Below, in pieces: positions 1 through 8,713 of a stretch of DNA of 64,000 nucleotides. A model generated the notes under the pieces. The model was not told the DNA's origin and searched no databases. It was given only the letters and a program-made list of their open reading frames with translations. This DNA is from Niastella vici. Lineage in GTDB: Bacteria; Bacteroidota; Bacteroidia; Chitinophagales; Chitinophagaceae. Both the position numbers and the translations under genes were made by a program. The stretch is taken from assembly GCF_002077945.1 (NCBI RefSeq), contig NZ_LVYD01000046.1, positions 186,001-250,000 of the forward strand. The letters are read 5' to 3'. Numbering within the stretch: the first letter of the stretch is position 1; each line of letters begins with the position of its first letter.

Positions 1-598
1 GGCGAATTACCTGGTGGGTATCGTTGTTGTCGCAATTGGCGTAACGCTTGGTTTTTTTGCAAAGGATGTGAACAGCGTATTGCAATGGATAGTAGGCGCC
101 TTATATGGCGGATACATTGCCGCCAATATGTTGAAATGGTATTGGTGGCGTTTTAATGCCAGTGGATTTTTCTGGGGCATGGCCAGTGGTATTGCCGCTG
201 CGCTGGTATTCCCCTATATTTTTAAGAACACCCTGCCTTTATATAGCTGGCCGCTGTTATTCCTTATTTCGCTGGCCGGTTGTTTTATTGGAACCTTTAG
301 TACCCCGCCTACCGAAGAAAGCGTATTGAAACAATTTTACAAAACCGTAAAGCCGTGGGGCTTCTGGAACCCCATACAGGTAAAAGTAATGGCTGAAGAC
401 CCTGCCTTTGAACCCAATACCCGATTCAAAACAGATATGTTCAATGTGGTATTGGGAATTATAGGGCAGTGTTGTTTAACCATTTTGCCCATGTATGTGG
501 TGTTATGGCTGAAGCTGCCATTGCTGATCACCGTTGCCATACTGGTTGTTATAGCCCTGGTGCTTAAAAAGACCTGGTGGGAAAAACTGGAAAACTAA
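1..598 (+). CDS. Sodium:solute symporter, C-terminal part (cut by window start)
   Basis: The reading frame is open from the first bases of the window, so the GTG at 14 is only an internal codon and the gene begins upstream. About 198 residues remain, with four to five hydrophobic membrane segments. A short soluble stretch containing a TPPTEES motif followed by KQFY and W-rich residues is typical of the C-terminal end of solute:sodium symporter (SSS) family carriers. It ends 23 bp before a GH130 phosphorylase and a 2-epimerase, so by context it probably imports the mannan-derived disaccharide those enzymes consume. The substrate is inferred from neighbours, not visible in the protein. Confidence 0.8.
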   Translation, partial: ANYLVGIVVVAIGVTLGFFAKDVNSVLQWIVGALYGGYIAANMLKWYWWRFNASGFFWGMASGIAAALVFPYIFKNTLPLYSWPLLFLISLAGCFIGTFSTPPTEESVLKQFYKTVKPWGFWNPIQVKVMAEDPAFEPNTRFKTDMFNVVLGIIGQCCLTILPMYVVLWLKLPLLITVAILVVIALVLKKTWWEKLEN

Positions 599-621
599 TC
601 AGACTTTAAAAATGAAATGAA

Positions 622-1800
622 ATGGATAAGAATTTTTTGACGCGGCTGGAAATGCTGAAAAAATCGTACGAGAAATTAATTAACCGCACCAATGAAAAAG
701 TGGAAGAAGAGAACGGCATTTATTGCCGGTACAAAAACCCGGTGCTTACGGCCCGGCATACGCCCCTTTTCTGGCGTTATGATCTCAATGCAGCTACCAA
801 TCCCTATTTAATGGAGCGCATCGGCATTAACTCCGTGCTCAATGCCGGAGCTATTAAACTGAATGGAAAATATTATTTGATAGCGCGGGTTGAAGGCAGC
901 GACCGCAAATCATTTTTTGCCGTTGCCGAAAGCGACAATGGAATTGATGGTTTCCGCTTCTGGGATTACCCGGTGCTGATGCCCGAAACAGAAGTGGCCG
1001 ACACCAATATTTACGATATGCGCGTGGTACAGCATGAAGACGGCTGGATCTACGGCTTGTTCTGCACCGAACGCCGCGATCCCAATGCTGCGCCCGGCGA
1101 TCAGTCTTCGGCTATTGCCCAATGTGGTATTGCCCGTACAAAAGATCTTAAAAAATGGGAACGCCTGGCCGATCTGAAAACCCCATCGCCCCAGCAACGC
1201 AATGTAGTGCTGCATCCCGAATTTGTTGACGGACAATACGCTTTTTATACCCGTCCGCAAGATGGCTTTATTGAGGCTGGAACCGGCGGCGGTATCGGGT
1301 TTGGATTAAGCCGTTCCATTGAAAATGCAGTCATTCATAAAGAAGTGGTGCTCGATAAAAGAGTATACCATACCATTTCAGAATTAAAGAACGGACTGGG
1401 CCCGCAACCGGTTAAAACAAGTGAAGGCTGGCTGCACCTGGCGCACGGTGTGCGTAATACCGCTGCAGGGTTGCGTTATGTGTTGTATATGTTTATGACC
1501 GATTTGAACGACCTCACCAAAATGATCTATAAACCGGCAGGTTATTTTATAGCCCCCGAAGGCGAAGAAAGGGTAGGGGATGTATCGAATGTAGTGTTTG
1601 GCAATGGCTGGATCGTTGATAACGATGGCCGTGTGCTCATCTATTACGCCTCCTCCGATACGCGCATGCATGTGGCCGAATCGACCCTCGACCGGCTGGT
1701 TGATTATGTAATGCATACCCCGGCCGATGGATATACCTCTGCTACTTCGGTTCAAACCCTGTATAAAATGATCGATAATAATAAAATGGTGCAACAGTAG
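622..1800 (+). CDS. GH130 4-O-beta-D-mannosyl-D-glucose phosphorylase
   Basis: This 392-residue protein looks like a GH130 subfamily 1 enzyme, a cytoplasmic inverting phosphorylase that converts mannosyl-beta-1,4-glucose plus phosphate to mannose 1-phosphate and glucose. Family-like features include the N-terminal R-x-x-NPVLT segment, the DTNIYDMRV stretch, the [10 protein letters not shown] segment, and the GLGPQPVKT and LAHGVR motifs in the second half. It lacks a signal peptide, fitting an intracellular role. The next gene, 12 bp downstream, is a 2-epimerase that would supply its substrate from mannobiose, and a symporter lies just upstream. This matches the known mannan pathway of Bacteroides. 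The exact substrate could still be a longer mannoside. Confidence 0.88.
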   Translation: MDKNFLTRLEMLKKSYEKLINRTNEKVEEENGIYCRYKNPVLTARHTPLFWRYDLNAATNPYLMERIGINSVLNAGAIKLNGKYYLIARVEGSDRKSFFAVAESDNGIDGFRFWDYPVLMPETEVADTNIYDMRVVQHEDGWIYGLFCTERRDPNAAPGDQSSAIAQCGIARTKDLKKWERLADLKTPSPQQRNVVLHPEFVDGQYAFYTRPQDGFIEAGTGGGIGFGLSRSIENAVIHKEVVLDKRVYHTISELKNGLGPQPVKTSEGWLHLAHGVRNTAAGLRYVLYMFMTDLNDLTKMIYKPAGYFIAPEGEERVGDVSNVVFGNGWIVDNDGRVLIYYASSDTRMHVAESTLDRLVDYVMHTPADGYTSATSVQTLYKMIDNNKMVQQ

Positions 1801-1812
1801 GATATTTGTAGC

Positions 1813-3024
1813 ATGGACCTTTCCCTTTTCAAGAATGAATTACAACAGGAGCTTGCTGCCATACTGGAATACTGGATACAGCATACCAAAGATGAACAGC
1901 AGGGCGGTTTTTGCGGGCGCATCGATAATGACAATATTTGTTATGCCGATGCGCCCAAGGGAGCTGTGCTGAATGCCCGCATCCTTTGGACTTTTTCTGC
2001 TGCCGCTAATTTAACCAATGACTGGCGGTATGCAGCCATGGCCAACCGCGCCTTTGCCTACATTCGCGATCATTTTGTAGATAAGGAATATGGCGGGGTT
2101 TACTGGAGCGTGACCAGCAAAGGCGAAATACATGATTCCAAAAAGCAGATCTATGCGCTGGCATTTGTATTGTATGCCTGCAGCGAATATTATATAGCCC
2201 TGCACAGCGAGCCGGCAAAACAGCTCGCCATTGAATTGTACAGGGTGATACAGGAAAAAAGTTATGATCCCATACAGGGCGGTTACTTCGAAGCCTTTGC
2301 GCGCGACTGGCAACCGCTCGACGACTTGCGATTGAGCAATAAAGATGCGAATGAAAAGAAGACCATGAATACGCATCTGCATATTCTGGAAGCCTATACC
2401 TGTTTATACCGCCTGTGGCCCGATGCGCAGTTAAAGCAACATATTGCCGGGTTGCTTCAGCATTTTGATAAGCACATCATTGATCAAACTACCGGTCACC
2501 TGCACTTATTCTTTGAGGAGAACTGGCAGGTAAAGGGCGACACCATTTCTTATGGTCACGATATAGAAGCCAGCTGGCTGCTGCTCGAAGCAGCTGAAGT
2601 AATTGGCGATGAAGTATGGATCGGCAGAATGAAGGAGCTGGCAGTTAAAATGGCTGAAGCCGTGGTCATTGGACTGGATACAGATGGCGGTTTATGGTAT
2701 GAATATGAAGCCGCACATAACCGGTTGATAAAGGAAAAACATTGGTGGCCACAGGCCGAAGCGCTGGTAGGGTTCTATAATGCCTGGCAACTGAGTGACC
2801 GTCATGAATTTCTGCAATATGCTTTCAATAACTGGGCATTCATTAAACAATACATCCGCGATAATAAGAATGGAGAATGGTTTTGGGGCATTACCGAAGA
2901 TCATGTTGTTATGCCCGGTCAGGATAAAGCCGGCTTATGGAAATGCCCCTATCATAATGGCCGCGCCTGTATGGAAATTATTCGCAGAATTGGAACCAGG
3001 CAACTTTCAGGCAGATCTGCCTGA
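1813..3024 (+). CDS. Cellobiose/mannobiose 2-epimerase (AGE family)
   Basis: A 403-residue (alpha/alpha)6-barrel protein of the N-acylglucosamine 2-epimerase family, with no signal peptide. His-containing motifs conserved in cellobiose 2-epimerases are visible: NTHLHILEAY near residue 190, SYGHDIEASWLL near 250, and KHWWPQAEA near 310; WKCPYHNGR lies near the end. Such enzymes epimerise the reducing glucose or mannose of beta-1,4-disaccharides, turning mannobiose into mannosylglucose. Its position 12 bp after the GH130 phosphorylase makes mannobiose the likely physiological substrate. The ATG at 1813 is chosen because it is the first in-frame start after the upstream stop. A terminator follows about 120 bp downstream. 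Confidence 0.9.
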   Translation: MDLSLFKNELQQELAAILEYWIQHTKDEQQGGFCGRIDNDNICYADAPKGAVLNARILWTFSAAANLTNDWRYAAMANRAFAYIRDHFVDKEYGGVYWSVTSKGEIHDSKKQIYALAFVLYACSEYYIALHSEPAKQLAIELYRVIQEKSYDPIQGGYFEAFARDWQPLDDLRLSNKDANEKKTMNTHLHILEAYTCLYRLWPDAQLKQHIAGLLQHFDKHIIDQTTGHLHLFFEENWQVKGDTISYGHDIEASWLLLEAAEVIGDEVWIGRMKELAVKMAEAVVIGLDTDGGLWYEYEAAHNRLIKEKHWWPQAEALVGFYNAWQLSDRHEFLQYAFNNWAFIKQYIRDNKNGEWFWGITEDHVVMPGQDKAGLWKCPYHNGRACMEIIRRIGTRQLSGRSA

Positions 3025-3141
3025 GTTTTGAATGGAAGTTTCAAAGATACTTCCGGATGGTCCATAATAACCAACTTCTCCAACTTTTTCGACCTGGTAC
3101 CGGTTATGATCTTCGTAACAATTTATTGATATAAATAGGAA

Positions 3142-3167
3142 AGAGGGGGAACCCCCTCTCCGTTTTT
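3142..3167 (+). terminator. Rho-independent terminator after the mannan gene group
   Basis: An 8-bp perfect GC-rich stem (AGAGGGGG at 3142-3149 with CCCCCTCT at 3152-3159) with a two-base gap is followed by cc-g-TTTTT. It lies in the convergent gap 3025-3352, about 120 bp after the epimerase stop. The rest of that gap is AT-rich and shows nothing else. Confidence 0.75.
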
Positions 3168-3352
3168 ATTTATGCCCTCAAAGCATAAAAAGCATTAAAT
3201 AAGTTGTTGTATAGTGTAAGCCAAAGGCTGATACAGACTGGATAAATTTAATGTCAAAGATACATTTAACACCGCTTATAAAGAAGCACTGCCTTCTTTC
3301 AAATGTTTAATACATGTTAATACTTAAATTATCCTGAAGAAAAGTTTATTCA

Positions 3353-4021
3353 CTACACGGCCATCGATTTCAGCAACCCGGCTGGTGACAATTGGGTGTA
3401 ATCTGTTATGTATTGAATTATATTATTGTAGGAGGCAAATTCCTCTTTTTCATGCATGGTGGTAAGCACTACCGAAGGCATGCCTGCATTCAGTGCCGCT
3501 TCTACCCCTTTGGGTGCATCTTCAAACACCAGGCAATTGGCGGGGTCAATACCTACCAGTTTGGCTGCCTTAAGATAAGTTTCGGGATGTGGTTTGCTGG
3601 TTTGTACATCATCGGCGCTCACAATGGCCTTGAAATAATGCCTGATATTCAGGTTGTCGAGCACAAAATCAATGTTGAACATAATGGCGGCAGAGCCTAT
3701 GGCCATGGGAATGTTCAGGGCATGTGCTTTCTCCAGGAACTGGTGTAGGCCAGGTATCAGTTGCAGGTGCGGTTTGTACTCCTGTTGATAGCGTTTTTCT
3801 TTTTCTATCGAAAGCTGGTCCATTTCTTCCTGGGTGAACCGGTCTTTGCCAAACACGCGGATCAATAACTCCTGGTTCTTGCCATACATGTGGTGTTTGG
3901 TTTCGTCCCAGCTTAAATTAGCGTCCAGATCATCGTTTAAAATATGATACCATGCCTTTAAATGAAATTGCATATCGTCGATCATGGTTCCGTTCAGATC
4001 GAATAAAAAAGCCTTATCCAT
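3353..4021 (-). CDS. HAD-superfamily hydrolase (beta-phosphoglucomutase-like, subfamily IA)
   Basis: A 222-residue HAD hydrolase. Motif I is FLFDLNGT (nucleophile Asp8), motif II is the Ser in AIGSAA, the lysine is in TSKPHPE, and motif IV is VFEDAPKG. Between motifs I and II is an alpha-helical cap of the beta-phosphoglucomutase/phosphatase type. The residue two after the nucleophile is Asn10 instead of the usual Asp. I start at 4021 and not at the upstream ATG at 4051, because a -7 promoter box lies at 4054-4061 and would put the transcript start inside the longer form. It is a single gene facing the mannan cluster, so a sugar-phosphate substrate is possible but unproven. Confidence 0.85.
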   Translation of the reverse strand: MDKAFLFDLNGTMIDDMQFHLKAWYHILNDDLDANLSWDETKHHMYGKNQELLIRVFGKDRFTQEEMDQLSIEKEKRYQQEYKPHLQLIPGLHQFLEKAHALNIPMAIGSAAIMFNIDFVLDNLNIRHYFKAIVSADDVQTSKPHPETYLKAAKLVGIDPANCLVFEDAPKGVEAALNAGMPSVVLTTMHEKEEFASYNNIIQYITDYTQLSPAGLLKSMAV

Positions 4022-4053
4022 AAAATTCCCCGTGCATTTAATAAAAAACACCG

Positions 4054-4061
4054 CAAAAGTA
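4054..4061 (-). promoter_or_regulatory. Probable -7 promoter box of the HAD gene
   Basis: On the minus strand this reads TACTTTTG, an exact match to the Bacteroidota -7 consensus TAnnTTTG, 32 nt before the chosen ATG. No good -33 TTG is seen at the expected distance. Confidence 0.45.
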
Positions 4062-4153
4062 AGGCATCAGCCTCGTTTTGCAGTGTAAAACACAAACACA
4101 AATATTTATCCTTCGGTTCCGCTCACAAGTGGGAGCGCATGCTTCGCTGATCC

Positions 4154-5995
4154 TCAAATAGTAAAGCGCACCTGCATGCGGCAGCCGCGACCGGGAGATG
4201 ATTCTATTTTAACACGGCCATTGAACAATTCTGTTCTGCTGATAATATTGGTAATACCGATCCCTTTTCGTTTCAGGGTGGTATCAAAACCTTTGCCATC
4301 GTCAGCAATGGTTACCTGCAGCAAGCGGCCTTTTTGAATGATAGCGATCTGAACTTCCGATGCTGCTGCATATTTTATGGTATTGTTCAATTGTTCCTGT
4401 ACGATCCTGAATATAGTCATTTTCAGTTTATCATCAAGCTGTTGTTCATCGGGCACCGAAAAGTGCAGGGAAATGGTGAATTGCTGCACCAGCCTGATGT
4501 TTTCAATAAGGTCGTTCAATGATAATTCCAGCCCCACTTCCTTATGGAACATTTCGGTCATTGCTTTTGACAAACGCCTGATCTCTTCTACGGCGCTGCT
4601 GATGGTTTCACCACTTTTTTTGATCATACTTTCAGTCATTGCCGGTGAATCTTTGGCCACGTTCAGGTATAACCGGGCAGTGGTGAGCACCTGGGTGATG
4701 TTATCGTGCAACTCGCGGCCCAGGGTTTCGCGTTCTTTTTCCTGTGCATCAATCACAGCTTTGGCGATCTCCTGCTGCTGCTTGATCTTTTCTTCGACCA
4801 GTTGATTTTGCAGGTTGATCTTTTCTGTGATGTCATTGACCACTACCAGCCAGGCATTGCTGCCTTTATAATTGATAGCATGTGAACGAACTTCTACAAA
4901 AATGGCTTCCTTATTCTTTTTAATATGCTTGCGCAATACAGGTTGGCGGTTGATATGAGCTATACTGGCAAAGGATTGTAGCAGCTCCTGCTTTTCTTCG
5001 GATGACATTATTTCAAAGGCCGTCATTTGCATAAACTCCTTGCGGCTATAGCCATACAGTTGAACTGCGGCTTCGTTCACTTCAACAAACTGTAAGTCAT
5101 CGGCAGCGCATACGCAAATAGGGAGCGGACTTTTATAAAACAGATTTTTGTATAAGTATTCAGACTCCCTTGTTTTTTCTTCGGCTCTTTTCCGTTCGGT
5201 GATGTCGCGGAAGTTTCCCACCAGTGCATTCATGCCCGGTACTTCTAACATGTTCGATGCAAGGCCCTGCACCCATCGTTCGTTATGGGCTTTATCGAAT
5301 ATTTTAAGATCGATCGTAAACAATTCATCAGGGTGTTGCATCAGGTTCTGCAGCAGTTCGCCCACGGCCGGTAAACTATCGGGGTGAATGAACGAACACA
5401 CGTGGCGGCCTATATAGTCAGGTTCTTCATAACCAAGGATCTTTTTCGATGAGGGCGATCCATAAAAAATATTGCCCTCCGCATTCGCCATGGTAATGAT
5501 GTCGGTGCTGTTCTCGATCAACGATCTGAATTTCAATTCGCTTTGCCGCAATGCTTCTTCGGCACTTTTTCTTTCGGTAATATCCTGGGCCCAACAGGAA
5601 AGCGCAATGATGTTATTCCCTTCGCGTACGGGATTCACCGCGATCTCGAAGAAAACAGGTTTCTGCTGAATAGTCAACTGATGGGTAAACCGGCATGCCG
5701 AACCATTGAAGGCCGCTTCGTAAATGGCCGGCCAGGGAAGTTGTTGTGTATCATCGAGCAAAGCGGTAAAATCAATTAGTTCGCTGCCCGGCAACACTTC
5801 TTTACCTGTGTACTGTTGAATAACATTTCGAAGATGTATGTTACATACTATGTAACGAAGATTTTTATCGATGATCCAGGTGTAGCCTTCCGTATTTTCA
5901 ATGACGCCATTTAATATAGCCGCAAATGGCACTGGACGCCTGGTATTAGCTGACTGCATAGTAGCATTACTATGCGAAACAGATGAGGTTTGCAT
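4154..5995 (-). CDS. PAS-domain sensor histidine kinase (HisKA_3/NarL-type), soluble
   Basis: A 613-residue protein with three PAS/PAC-like domains (about residues 25-145, 150-275 and 280-395). A coiled-coil linker and a HisKA_3 dimerisation domain follow, with phospho-acceptor His430 in the GRELHDN motif. The C-terminal ATPase domain has an N box (EQLNNTIKYA), a DDGKGFD G1 box and a final GIGITNI segment. No transmembrane segment or signal peptide is visible, so it probably senses a cytoplasmic cue through its PAS domains. No response regulator gene lies next to it, so it is an orphan; NarL/LuxR-type regulators are the usual partners of this kinase type. Confidence 0.9.
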   Translation of the reverse strand: MQTSSVSHSNATMQSANTRRPVPFAAILNGVIENTEGYTWIIDKNLRYIVCNIHLRNVIQQYTGKEVLPGSELIDFTALLDDTQQLPWPAIYEAAFNGSACRFTHQLTIQQKPVFFEIAVNPVREGNNIIALSCWAQDITERKSAEEALRQSELKFRSLIENSTDIITMANAEGNIFYGSPSSKKILGYEEPDYIGRHVCSFIHPDSLPAVGELLQNLMQHPDELFTIDLKIFDKAHNERWVQGLASNMLEVPGMNALVGNFRDITERKRAEEKTRESEYLYKNLFYKSPLPICVCAADDLQFVEVNEAAVQLYGYSRKEFMQMTAFEIMSSEEKQELLQSFASIAHINRQPVLRKHIKKNKEAIFVEVRSHAINYKGSNAWLVVVNDITEKINLQNQLVEEKIKQQQEIAKAVIDAQEKERETLGRELHDNITQVLTTARLYLNVAKDSPAMTESMIKKSGETISSAVEEIRRLSKAMTEMFHKEVGLELSLNDLIENIRLVQQFTISLHFSVPDEQQLDDKLKMTIFRIVQEQLNNTIKYAAASEVQIAIIQKGRLLQVTIADDGKGFDTTLKRKGIGITNIISRTELFNGRVKIESSPGRGCRMQVRFTI

Positions 5996-6192
5996 AAATA
6001 GTAATAATTAAATCGTCAATAAACTCACCATTTCCATGGGTTACATGAAAACACCAGTCTGGTTTGGAAGGGATTAATTGCTACTAGTCAGAGAGAATGA
6101 TGACTACTGGTTGGAAAATCACTGAGCCTTTTTGAACGAATGTATCGGGAACCTGTTTTGTAAATTTAAAGAAATATATTAATCAGACTGCA

Positions 6193-6318
6193 TTAACGGT
6201 TATAAATCTTATCTATTGTTTCTTCAAACATTTCATTGGCAGTCCTTCTTTCTTTAGTACGCGAACTATTTTCATAGTATTTACGGCTGTTGCGGCGAAA
6301 TGGTTGTGCATCCTTCAT
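6193..6318 (-). CDS. Possible 41-residue basic protein
   Basis: A short minus-strand frame lies in the 381-bp gap between the kinase start and the MFS start. It encodes 41 residues that look like real protein: rich in Arg, Lys, Glu and Asn, with two Tyr pairs and an amphipathic C-terminal helix (MFEETIDKIYNR). The ATG at 6316-6318 is preceded by GAAAC about 6 nt upstream, a weak site. The frame stays open further upstream through the MFS gene, but that extension reads like a shadow. I do not recognise the family, and chance cannot be excluded. The rest of the gap (5996-6192) holds nothing I can identify. Confidence 0.33.
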   Translation of the reverse strand: MKDAQPFRRNSRKYYENSSRTKERRTANEMFEETIDKIYNR

Positions 6319-6363
6319 AATATGTTTCAAAATGTTTTTACGACGCAATCGCTTACTTCCCAG

Positions 6364-6371
6364 TAATTTTG
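6364..6371 (+). promoter_or_regulatory. Probable -7 promoter box directly before the MFS gene
   Basis: TAATTTTG matches TAnnTTTG and is followed after only 5 nt (gcggc) by the ATG at 6377. This supports that start over the in-frame ATG at 6290 and would give a leaderless or nearly leaderless transcript. Confidence 0.45.
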
Positions 6372-6376
6372 GCGGC

Positions 6377-7531
6377 ATGAACACTTCTATTGAGAAGCAG
6401 GTGATTGCTAAGGGGGCGGCCCGGTTTTCGATTGGGTCATTGTTTTTTATTGCCGGTTTGTGTTTCGCCAGTTGGGCTTCGCGTATTCCTGATATAAAGG
6501 CGCACCTCAATTTAAGCGATGGCGCACTGGGGGCTGTTTTACTGGCGCTTCCGGTGGGACTCATGGTCTCATTGCCATTTTCGGGCTGGCTGGTGCATCA
6601 TTTTGGCAGCCGAAAAATGGTATTGCTATCGGCAGTGTTGTATCCGCTTGTTTTATCGTGCATTGGGCTGGTGCAGGAAACCTGGCAGTTGGTAGTTGTT
6701 TTGTTTTGCTATGGCCTCATGGGTAATTTATACAATATAGCTGTTAATACACAAGCTGTTAGTTTGGAAGTATTGTACGGCCGCTCCATCATGGCCTCCT
6801 TTCATGGCATCTGGAGCCTGGCTGGTTTTACCGGGGCTGCTATTGGTACCCTTATGATCAACCTGCGTTTACTGCCATTCACTCACTTTTGTATTATTAC
6901 CGGTACTGCCTTGACGTTTGTATGCCTGGTGTACCGCAATACCCTGCGACAGGATATTAATGCCGATACCGACAGGCCTTTGTTTGCAAAACCCGATGCT
7001 ACTTTATTAAAACTGGGTTTAATTGCCATGTGCTGTATGGTTTGCGAAGGCGCCATGTTCGACTGGAGCGGGGTATATTTTCAGAAAGTGGTGCTGGCGC
7101 CCAAGGGATTGATACCGTTGGGGTATACGGCTTTTATGAGCACGATGGCGGGCGGGCGTTTTGCCGGCGACAGGCTGGTAACCCGCCTGGGTACACTTCG
7201 CATGTTGCAATGCAGTGGTTTGGTAATTGCCAGCGGCCTGGTGATCGCCATTACATTTCCCACCCTGGTTACTGCCACATTGGGTTTTATGCTGGTTGGA
7301 ATTGGGGTGTCATCAGTAGTGCCGCTGGTATATGGGGTGGCCGGAAAATCAACCGTGTTCTCACCGGGTGTTGCCCTGGCAGCAGTTTCCACTATTGGTT
7401 ACCTTGGTTTTCTGGCGGGGCCGCCAATGATCGGGTTTATAGCGCAGGCGGCTAGTTTAAGAGTTTCCTTAGCTTTTATAGCTGTGCTTGGTTTTATGAC
7501 AACGGTCATTTCGTCGAAGACGAAGTTTTAA
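6377..7531 (+). CDS. MFS transporter (YbjJ-like)
   Basis: A 384-residue major facilitator protein with about twelve hydrophobic segments. The first helix contains GLCFASWASRIPDIK, and the loop after helix 2 reads HHFGSRKM, which resembles the MFS signature. This N-terminal pattern (helix 1 with a SRIPD motif, then L-S-D-G-A-L-G) is typical of YbjJ/FucP-like carriers often labelled sugar or drug transporters. The start at 6377 avoids a charged, unnatural 29-residue extension. The stop codon ends exactly where the stop codon of the convergent FAD oxidoreductase begins, so there is no intergenic space. The substrate is unknown. Confidence 0.85.
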   Translation: MNTSIEKQVIAKGAARFSIGSLFFIAGLCFASWASRIPDIKAHLNLSDGALGAVLLALPVGLMVSLPFSGWLVHHFGSRKMVLLSAVLYPLVLSCIGLVQETWQLVVVLFCYGLMGNLYNIAVNTQAVSLEVLYGRSIMASFHGIWSLAGFTGAAIGTLMINLRLLPFTHFCIITGTALTFVCLVYRNTLRQDINADTDRPLFAKPDATLLKLGLIAMCCMVCEGAMFDWSGVYFQKVVLAPKGLIPLGYTAFMSTMAGGRFAGDRLVTRLGTLRMLQCSGLVIASGLVIAITFPTLVTATLGFMLVGIGVSSVVPLVYGVAGKSTVFSPGVALAAVSTIGYLGFLAGPPMIGFIAQAASLRVSLAFIAVLGFMTTVISSKTKF

Positions 7532-8662
7532 TTATTTCATCAGCATGGCTACCTGTTCCCCAATGATTGGCGCCAACGCAACCCCCATTCCACTCATTCT
7601 TACCGCACAAAATACATTGGGCGATACTTCTTTCACGATCGGGAGTTTTTCATTACCCATGCCCATGATGCCGCTCCAGCGATCGGTGATCTGGTACTCA
7701 TATCCGGGCAGAATATAGGTTTTCAGAAAATGTTCCAGCTCCTGTTGAATGGTGTTGGTGATCGTAAGCTCGGTAGTAGTTTCTTCTTCAAAAGCTTTAT
7801 TACGCGCACCACCCAGCAACACACGGTTGCCCAGGTTGCGGAAATAATAATACCCTGCATCAAAATGAAACGTGCCTTTGAGTGGTAAATGCTCAATAGG
7901 GGAGGTTACCAGTACCTGCCCACGTGCGGGCACAATGTCGAGCGTAGGCAACAACTGCCGGGCAAAGGCATTGGTGCATATCAGCAGTTTGCTGGTGCGC
8001 AAATGAATGAACTGGTTCGTATATAATTCCACGTGATCATTTATTTTTTCGAACCCACTGATCTCAATGGCATTTAATACGGTAACGCCCATCGAATGCA
8101 CTGCCTGTAACAGGGCCTGGCATAATTTGCCGGAATGCAAATAACCTTCCAGCTTGTTCTCAATTAAGTGGGTTACATGATGCAGGCCTAATTTGCCGAT
8201 CTTTTTATTGGCTTGTTTAAAGGTTTTCTTTTTACCGGTTATGTCGTGTAATAGTTTGTTCAACCGGTCTGTTTCATGGTCCAGTTCTTCCTTTTGCCAG
8301 CGATCATTACCGGTAAATAATTCATAGCCGCCGCACCCATCAAAATCAATAGCAGCGCTTTTAAACACTTTTTGAATACGTTGCAATCCTTTATAGCGCA
8401 TTTCAACCAGTTGCAACATATTATCTTCCCCGAAGCGGGTAGCATCTTCAACCAGTTCGGTAACGCTGCCAAAGCAGGCAAACCCCGCATTGCGCGTACT
8501 GGCGCCGGTGGGAATAATGCCTCTGTCGACAATGGCAACAGAAAGCGTTGGATCATTTTTTTTAAGATACCAGGCGCACCATAAGCCCACGAGGCCACTG
8601 CCCACGATGATCACATCTTTTGGCGCATAAAAGCTTTCTTTTTCCCAGACAGATATTTGCAT
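7532..8662 (-). CDS. FAD-dependent oxidoreductase (DAO/glycine oxidase-like)
   Basis: A 376-residue protein of the D-amino-acid oxidase superfamily. The N-terminal Rossmann FAD-binding motif is IIVGSGLVGLWCAW, followed by the acidic end of beta-2 (IVDRG) and a TGASTRNAGFACFG segment. In DAO-like enzymes a comparable Thr/Ala-Ser-x-x-Asn/Ala-Gly motif contacts FAD. The C-terminal half has WSGIMGMGNEKLPIV and a final GMGVALAP, typical of the second FAD-contact region. It probably oxidises a secondary or primary amine, but the substrate cannot be read from the sequence. It is convergent with the MFS gene and starts near a divergent DUF4197 lipoprotein gene. Confidence 0.82.
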   Translation of the reverse strand: MQISVWEKESFYAPKDVIIVGSGLVGLWCAWYLKKNDPTLSVAIVDRGIIPTGASTRNAGFACFGSVTELVEDATRFGEDNMLQLVEMRYKGLQRIQKVFKSAAIDFDGCGGYELFTGNDRWQKEELDHETDRLNKLLHDITGKKKTFKQANKKIGKLGLHHVTHLIENKLEGYLHSGKLCQALLQAVHSMGVTVLNAIEISGFEKINDHVELYTNQFIHLRTSKLLICTNAFARQLLPTLDIVPARGQVLVTSPIEHLPLKGTFHFDAGYYYFRNLGNRVLLGGARNKAFEEETTTELTITNTIQQELEHFLKTYILPGYEYQITDRWSGIMGMGNEKLPIVKEVSPNVFCAVRMSGMGVALAPIIGEQVAMLMK

Positions 8663-8713
8663 TTTTTTAATTTTACGGCCTTAATCTTGCATAATTTAAC
8701 GAGTAAACAATTG

